A stretch of DNA of 9,708 bases, taken from contig CASECL010000313.1 of the NCBI GenBank assembly GCA_949286445.1, positions 1 through 9,708 on the forward strand, read 5' to 3'. Positions 7,391-9,708 of this stretch are shown one piece after another (position 1 is the stretch's first letter; each line of letters begins with the position of its first letter). The position numbers were made by a program, and so were the translations under genes. This stretch comes from an uncultured bacterium. Lineage in GTDB: Bacteria; Verrucomicrobiota; Lentisphaeria; Victivallales; Victivallaceae. The notes below the pieces were generated by a model. It was not told the origin of the DNA, ran no database searches, and saw only the letters and a list, made by a program, of their open reading frames with translations.

Positions 7391-9168
7391 TTTGCACCTA
7401 TAACTGCTTTTATCCGGCGTACGCCGCGGCTTGAACTCTCTTCTTTCTTGATTTTGAAAGACTGCAGCTCTCCGGTGTTGGCCGCATGCGGACCGCCGCA
7501 GATTTCACAGCTGACATCGCCGATCTTGTAAACTTTTACTTTAGCTCCGTATTTGTCTTCAAACAGCCCCATTGCGCCCATCGCTTTTGCTTCCGGCACC
7601 GTCATTTCACTGCATTCCACCGGAATATTGGCGGCAATGACTTCATTTACCAGTCTTTCCACCTCCGCCAGCTGTTCTGGGGTAACTTTTTCTTCGTGGG
7701 AAAAGTCAAAACGCAGACGTTCCGCGGTAATATTGGATCCTCTCTGTTCCACATGGCTGCCCAGCACTTTCCGCAGTGCCGCCTGAAGAAGGTGAGTGGC
7801 GGTATGCAGACGGGAGGTGGCAACGGAGTGGTCTGCCAGACCGCCCTTGAATTTCTGTTCCGCCCCCTGGCGGGAGAGTTCCTGATGTTTGGCAAATGCC
7901 TCTTTGAAACCATCTACATCTACGCTGAAACCGCGTTCTTTAGCCATTTCAACCGTAAGTTCAATTGGGAAACCGTAGGTTTCGTAAAGATAAAACGCAT
8001 TTTTCCCGCTGATAACCTTTTTCTCGATATGCGGAGGCACCCGTCCGATCAGTTTTTCAAACTCACGGGTACCCTTTTCCAGAGTTTCCGCAAACTGTTT
8101 TTCCTCCCGGTCAAGTTCAGACTTGATTTTATCTTCCTGTGCCTCAAGTTCCGGATAAATTTCCCGGAATGAAGCAATCACCGCATCGGCAATTTCAGAA
8201 GTAAAAGCCCGTTCAATTCCCAGCTTTTTCCCCTCTCTGATGGCACGGCGGATCAACCGGCGCAGAACGTATCCCTGATCAACATTGCCCGGAGTTACAT
8301 TGTCGGCAATAATGAATACCGCCGCACGGAGATGGTCGGCGATAATGCGTTCACCGGGAACCCGTTCCGCCGGAGCTTCGGCAAGTCCGCGGACGCGGTC
8401 GAGGGCATTAAACAGCGGCGTGAAAATCTCAGTGTCGTAACAGCTTGCTTTGCCCTGCAAAATAGCATTTACCCGCTCAAGTACCATGCCGGTATCGATA
8501 TTTTTCTGAGCGGAAGGAACAATTTTACCCTCTGCGGTCTTGGTGTATTCCATAAATACATCATTCCAGATTTCCACCCAGAGCTTATTGGCCGGATCGA
8601 ATTTTTCCGGCGGCGGCAGTTCTCCGGTCCAGTAAAACATTTCGCTGTCCGGACCGCAGGGGCCGGTCTCTCCCGCCGGCCCCCACCAGTTGTCTTTTTT
8701 GCCGCATTTGGCGATGCGTTCTTCCGGAATTCCCAGTGAACGCCAGAGCTCAAATGCTTCAGCATCAAATGGCGCGTCATCATCTCCGGCAAACACAGTT
8801 ACCGCCAGGCGCGATACCGGGATATTGAGATAATCTTTGCCGGTGAGAAATTCGTAACTGAATTTTATGGCTTCGGCTTTGCCGTAATCCCCCAGCGACC
8901 AGTTTCCCAGCATCTCAAAAAAAGTAAGGTGTACGGGATCGCCGACTTCATCAATATCTCCGGTGCGGATACACTTCTGGAAGTCTGTAAGTCTCTTGCC
9001 TGCCGGATGTTTTGCCCCCTGGAGATACGGCACCAGCGGGTGCATGCCGGCAGTGGTGAAAAGGCAGGTCGGGTCGTTTTCCGGGATCAGGGATGCACTT
9101 TTGATTGCCTGATGGCCGCGGGAAACGAAAAAGTTTATGAATTTGTTTCTCAATTCATTGGCTGTCAT
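7387..9168 (-). CDS. alaS: Alanyl-tRNA synthetase, short form lacking C-Ala domain
   Basis: The enzyme charges tRNA-Ala with alanine and edits mischarged serine or glycine. The class II catalytic core includes NELRNKFINFFVSRGH at the N-terminus, motif 2 in TFFEMLGNWSLGDYGK at 82-97, ETGPCGPDSEMFYW at 167-180 and motif 3 in GYVLRRLIRRAIREG at 299-313. The editing zinc site is HTATH (His455, His459) with CGGPH (Cys557, His561). The protein ends at 593 residues just after GVRRIKAVI, whereas bacterial AlaRS is usually about 870. The C-terminal oligomerisation and C-Ala domains are absent. The roughly 100-residue beta-barrel that normally precedes the HxxxH motif is also missing; the chain runs from KHQELSRQGAEQKF almost directly to it. 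All catalytic and editing motifs are intact and the frame is clean, so this looks like a natural minimal lineage form, not a truncation. TGAGGA lies 10 bases before the ATG. It is the first gene of the minus-strand unit. Confidence 0.97.
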   Translation of the reverse strand: MTANELRNKFINFFVSRGHQAIKSASLIPENDPTCLFTTAGMHPLVPYLQGAKHPAGKRLTDFQKCIRTGDIDEVGDPVHLTFFEMLGNWSLGDYGKAEAIKFSYEFLTGKDYLNIPVSRLAVTVFAGDDDAPFDAEAFELWRSLGIPEERIAKCGKKDNWWGPAGETGPCGPDSEMFYWTGELPPPEKFDPANKLWVEIWNDVFMEYTKTAEGKIVPSAQKNIDTGMVLERVNAILQGKASCYDTEIFTPLFNALDRVRGLAEAPAERVPGERIIADHLRAAVFIIADNVTPGNVDQGYVLRRLIRRAIREGKKLGIERAFTSEIADAVIASFREIYPELEAQEDKIKSELDREEKQFAETLEKGTREFEKLIGRVPPHIEKKVISGKNAFYLYETYGFPIELTVEMAKERGFSVDVDGFKEAFAKHQELSRQGAEQKFKGGLADHSVATSRLHTATHLLQAALRKVLGSHVEQRGSNITAERLRFDFSHEEKVTPEQLAEVERLVNEVIAANIPVECSEMTVPEAKAMGAMGLFEDKYGAKVKVYKIGDVSCEICGGPHAANTGELQSFKIKKEESSSRGVRRIKAVIGAK

Positions 9169-9178
9169 AATAATGAAA

Positions 9179-9184
9179 TCCTCA
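9179..9184 (-). promoter_or_regulatory. Shine-Dalgarno site of alaS
   Basis: TGAGGA on the minus strand lies 10 bases before the ATG at 9168. This supports that start, and the protein begins with the conserved AlaRS N-terminus right after it. Confidence 0.65.
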
Positions 9185-9219
9185 AAAAATATTTCCGGTT
9201 TTACAATTCCAATCGGATT

Positions 9220-9247
9220 ACTATATCACAGCAAACTTTTTTTTCAA
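9220..9247 (-). promoter_or_regulatory. Sigma70-like promoter of the alaS operon
   Basis: On the minus strand TTGAAA (9247-9242) and TATAGT (9225-9220) are separated by 16 bases; CTTGAA with 17 bases is an equivalent reading. Transcription would start near 9213, giving a leader of about 45 bases before alaS. The -35 box falls inside the inverted repeat at 9231-9253. It is the best promoter-like match in the intergenic region by eye; there is no experimental support. Confidence 0.6.
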
Positions 9248-9253
9248 GTTTGC
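9231..9253. repeat. Perfect 8-bp inverted repeat over the alaS -35 region
   Basis: GCAAACTT at 9231-9238 and its exact reverse complement AAGTTTGC at 9246-9253 flank a 7-base T-rich spacer. The centre-to-centre distance is 15 bases, between one and two helical turns. It covers the -35 box of the minus-strand promoter, which suits an operator for a dimeric regulator. It is not followed by a T-run on either strand, so it does not look like a terminator. Confidence 0.6.
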
Positions 9254-9295
9254 CGTTTTGAAAAAACAGTAAAGTGTATTGTTTTTATTCCCGAT

Positions 9296-9324
9296 TTGCA
9301 ATTTAACCGAAAAGGGTGTATCTT
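9296..9324 (+). promoter_or_regulatory. Candidate promoter of the lipoprotein gene
   Basis: TTGCAA (9296-9301) and TATCTT (9319-9324) are spaced by 17 bases. A TATAAG immediately downstream is an alternative -10. Transcription would start near 9331, leaving a leader of about 70 bases. The match is moderate and the region is AT-rich, so chance matches are possible. Confidence 0.4.
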
Positions 9325-9350
9325 TATAAGATTTGTCTTAAAATATGCTC

Positions 9351-9381
9351 TTGCCTGCAGTTTCAAAAAGATGGCAGGCGA
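9351..9381 (+). promoter_or_regulatory. Leader hairpin before the lipoprotein ribosome site
   Basis: TTGCCTGC at 9351-9358 can pair with GCAGGCGA at 9374-9381 (eight pairs, one of them G-U) around a 15-base loop. It sits in the predicted leader, ending a few bases before the ribosome site. It could protect or tune the mRNA; no known riboswitch or RNA family was recognised. Confidence 0.4.
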
Positions 9382-9386
9382 AAGAA

Positions 9387-9390
9387 AGGA
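9387..9390 (+). promoter_or_regulatory. Shine-Dalgarno site of the lipoprotein gene
   Basis: AGGA within AGAAAGGA lies 9 bases before the ATG at 9400. The second in-frame ATG at 9406 would be 15 bases away, so 9400 is preferred. Confidence 0.55.
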
Positions 9391-9399
9391 AAAACAGCC

Positions 9400-9708
9400 A
9401 TGAAAATGAATAGAAAAATTTTTCTTCCGATTCTCGGTGTGGCAGTGACTGCAGCTATGGTATCGTGCAGCACGATCTCCAATGACGGCAGTGCCGGAAA
9501 GAGCGATACTGCAGAGGAAAGCAGAAATCAATTTGCCCGGCAGTCCGAAAAACTGGGCGGGGAAATGCTGATTGCGCTTCAAAAAGGAGACGGAGAAAAA
9601 TTCATTTCCCTGCTGCCGGAGGAGATGCGGAAAAAATTCGGGGAAAAAGAGTTTAAAGCCACTTCAGAAGAATTGGCACAGAGCATGGGCAGGATTGAGA
9701 AATTTGAA
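9400..9708 (+). CDS. Small predicted lipoprotein, N-terminal part only
   Basis: The frame opens with ATG at 9400 and runs 103 codons to the window edge without a stop. The N-terminus is a signal peptide: the basic MKMNRK, a hydrophobic stretch FLPILGVAVTAAMV and a lipobox-like MVSC with Cys23 as the likely lipidated residue. The -3 position is Met instead of the usual Leu, so lipidation is probable but not certain. After a Ser/Gly/Asp-rich tether the mature part is helical and charged, with LLPEEMRKKFGEKEF near 71-85. This recalls small secreted proteins with an NTF2-like or DUF-type fold, but I do not recognise the family. It is divergent from alaS and separated by 231 bp. The basic, hydrophobic and Cys pattern plus a good ribosome site support a real gene. 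Confidence 0.75.
   Translation, partial: MKMNRKIFLPILGVAVTAAMVSCSTISNDGSAGKSDTAEESRNQFARQSEKLGGEMLIALQKGDGEKFISLLPEEMRKKFGEKEFKATSEELAQSMGRIEKFE

Larger units (their letters stand above)
1..9168 (-). other. Putative eight-gene polycistronic unit alaS to GH43
   Basis: All eight genes run in the same direction. Their junctions are ATGA (alaS/STAS), a 7-bp gap (STAS/der), ATGA (der/GT2), a 17-bp overlap (GT2/membrane GT), ATGA (membrane GT/waaG), a 31-bp overlap (waaG/waaP) and TAATG (waaP/GH43). No terminator hairpin or spacer lies between them. A single promoter upstream of alaS could drive all of them; internal promoters within coding sequence cannot be excluded. The unit continues past the left edge. 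Confidence 0.7.
9169..9399. other. Divergent intergenic region between alaS and the lipoprotein gene
   Basis: This 231-bp stretch is AT-rich and the only non-coding DNA in the window. It holds a promoter for each direction, an inverted repeat near 9231-9253 and a hairpin near 9351-9381. No tRNA, T-box antiterminator, riboswitch or terminator was recognised; the predicted alaS leader of about 45 bases is too short for a T-box. Confidence 0.75.

Noticed and set aside
7387..7400. alaS as a pseudogene truncated at its C-terminus
   Set aside because: The stop is embedded in an ATGA overlap with the next gene, the frame is intact, all editing motifs are present, and the missing beta-barrel shows a coordinated short architecture.
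7486..8172. Plus-strand open frame of 228 codons
   Set aside because: It lies antisense within alaS, whose conserved motifs occupy the same bases on the other strand. Its translation is rich in Phe, His and Arg with no recognisable domain, and it has no good ribosome site.
9169..9213. T-box or other amino-acid-sensing leader before alaS
   Set aside because: The predicted leader is only about 45 bases, with no specifier stem, T-box sequence or antiterminator.
9231..9253. Inverted repeat read as a rho-independent terminator
   Set aside because: The T-rich tract lies in the loop and does not follow the stem. The stem is AT-rich, and the flanking genes diverge, so no transcript should end there.

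Overview
The window looks like a chromosomal segment from a Gram-negative bacterium of roughly balanced base composition. WaaG-type and WaaP-type genes imply a lipopolysaccharide with a phosphorylated heptose-containing core. The short alanyl-tRNA synthetase, the inserted switch region in Der and the tightly packed gene order hint at the PVC group (Lentisphaerota or Verrucomicrobiota, possibly gut-derived given the GH43 enzyme). This placement is inference from remembered family resemblance and has not been searched.

Layout: bases 1-9168 hold eight genes, all on the minus strand and read from right to left: alaS, a STAS-domain protein, der, a GT2 glycosyltransferase, a GT39/ArnT-like membrane glycosyltransferase, waaG, waaP and a GH43 glycosidase that runs off the left edge. 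Six of the seven junctions overlap (three ATGA, one TAATG, one of 17 bp and one of 31 bp), and the seventh is a 7-bp gap. This points to one polycistronic, translationally coupled unit. Bases 9169-9399 are the only intergenic region. It carries a good sigma70-like promoter for the minus-strand unit, an 8-bp perfect inverted repeat covering its -35 box, a weaker promoter for the plus strand, and a hairpin just before the plus-strand ribosome binding site. From base 9400 a plus-strand gene encodes the start of a small predicted lipoprotein.

How the genes work together: the proximal genes serve translation (charging tRNA-Ala; 50S subunit maturation by Der) and possibly partner-switch signalling (STAS). 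The distal genes build the cell envelope: GT2 and WaaG on the cytoplasmic face, WaaP phosphorylating core heptose, and an ArnT/PMT-type enzyme that would act from the periplasmic side. The final GH43 gene is a cytoplasmic-looking xylosidase/arabinosidase whose link to envelope synthesis is unclear. No tRNA, rRNA, CRISPR array, insertion sequence or rho-independent terminator was seen. The most unusual points are the natural AlaRS that lacks both the central beta-barrel and the C-Ala region, the inverted repeat over the operon promoter, the coupling of translation genes to LPS genes, and a strong excess of the tetranucleotide CCGG.
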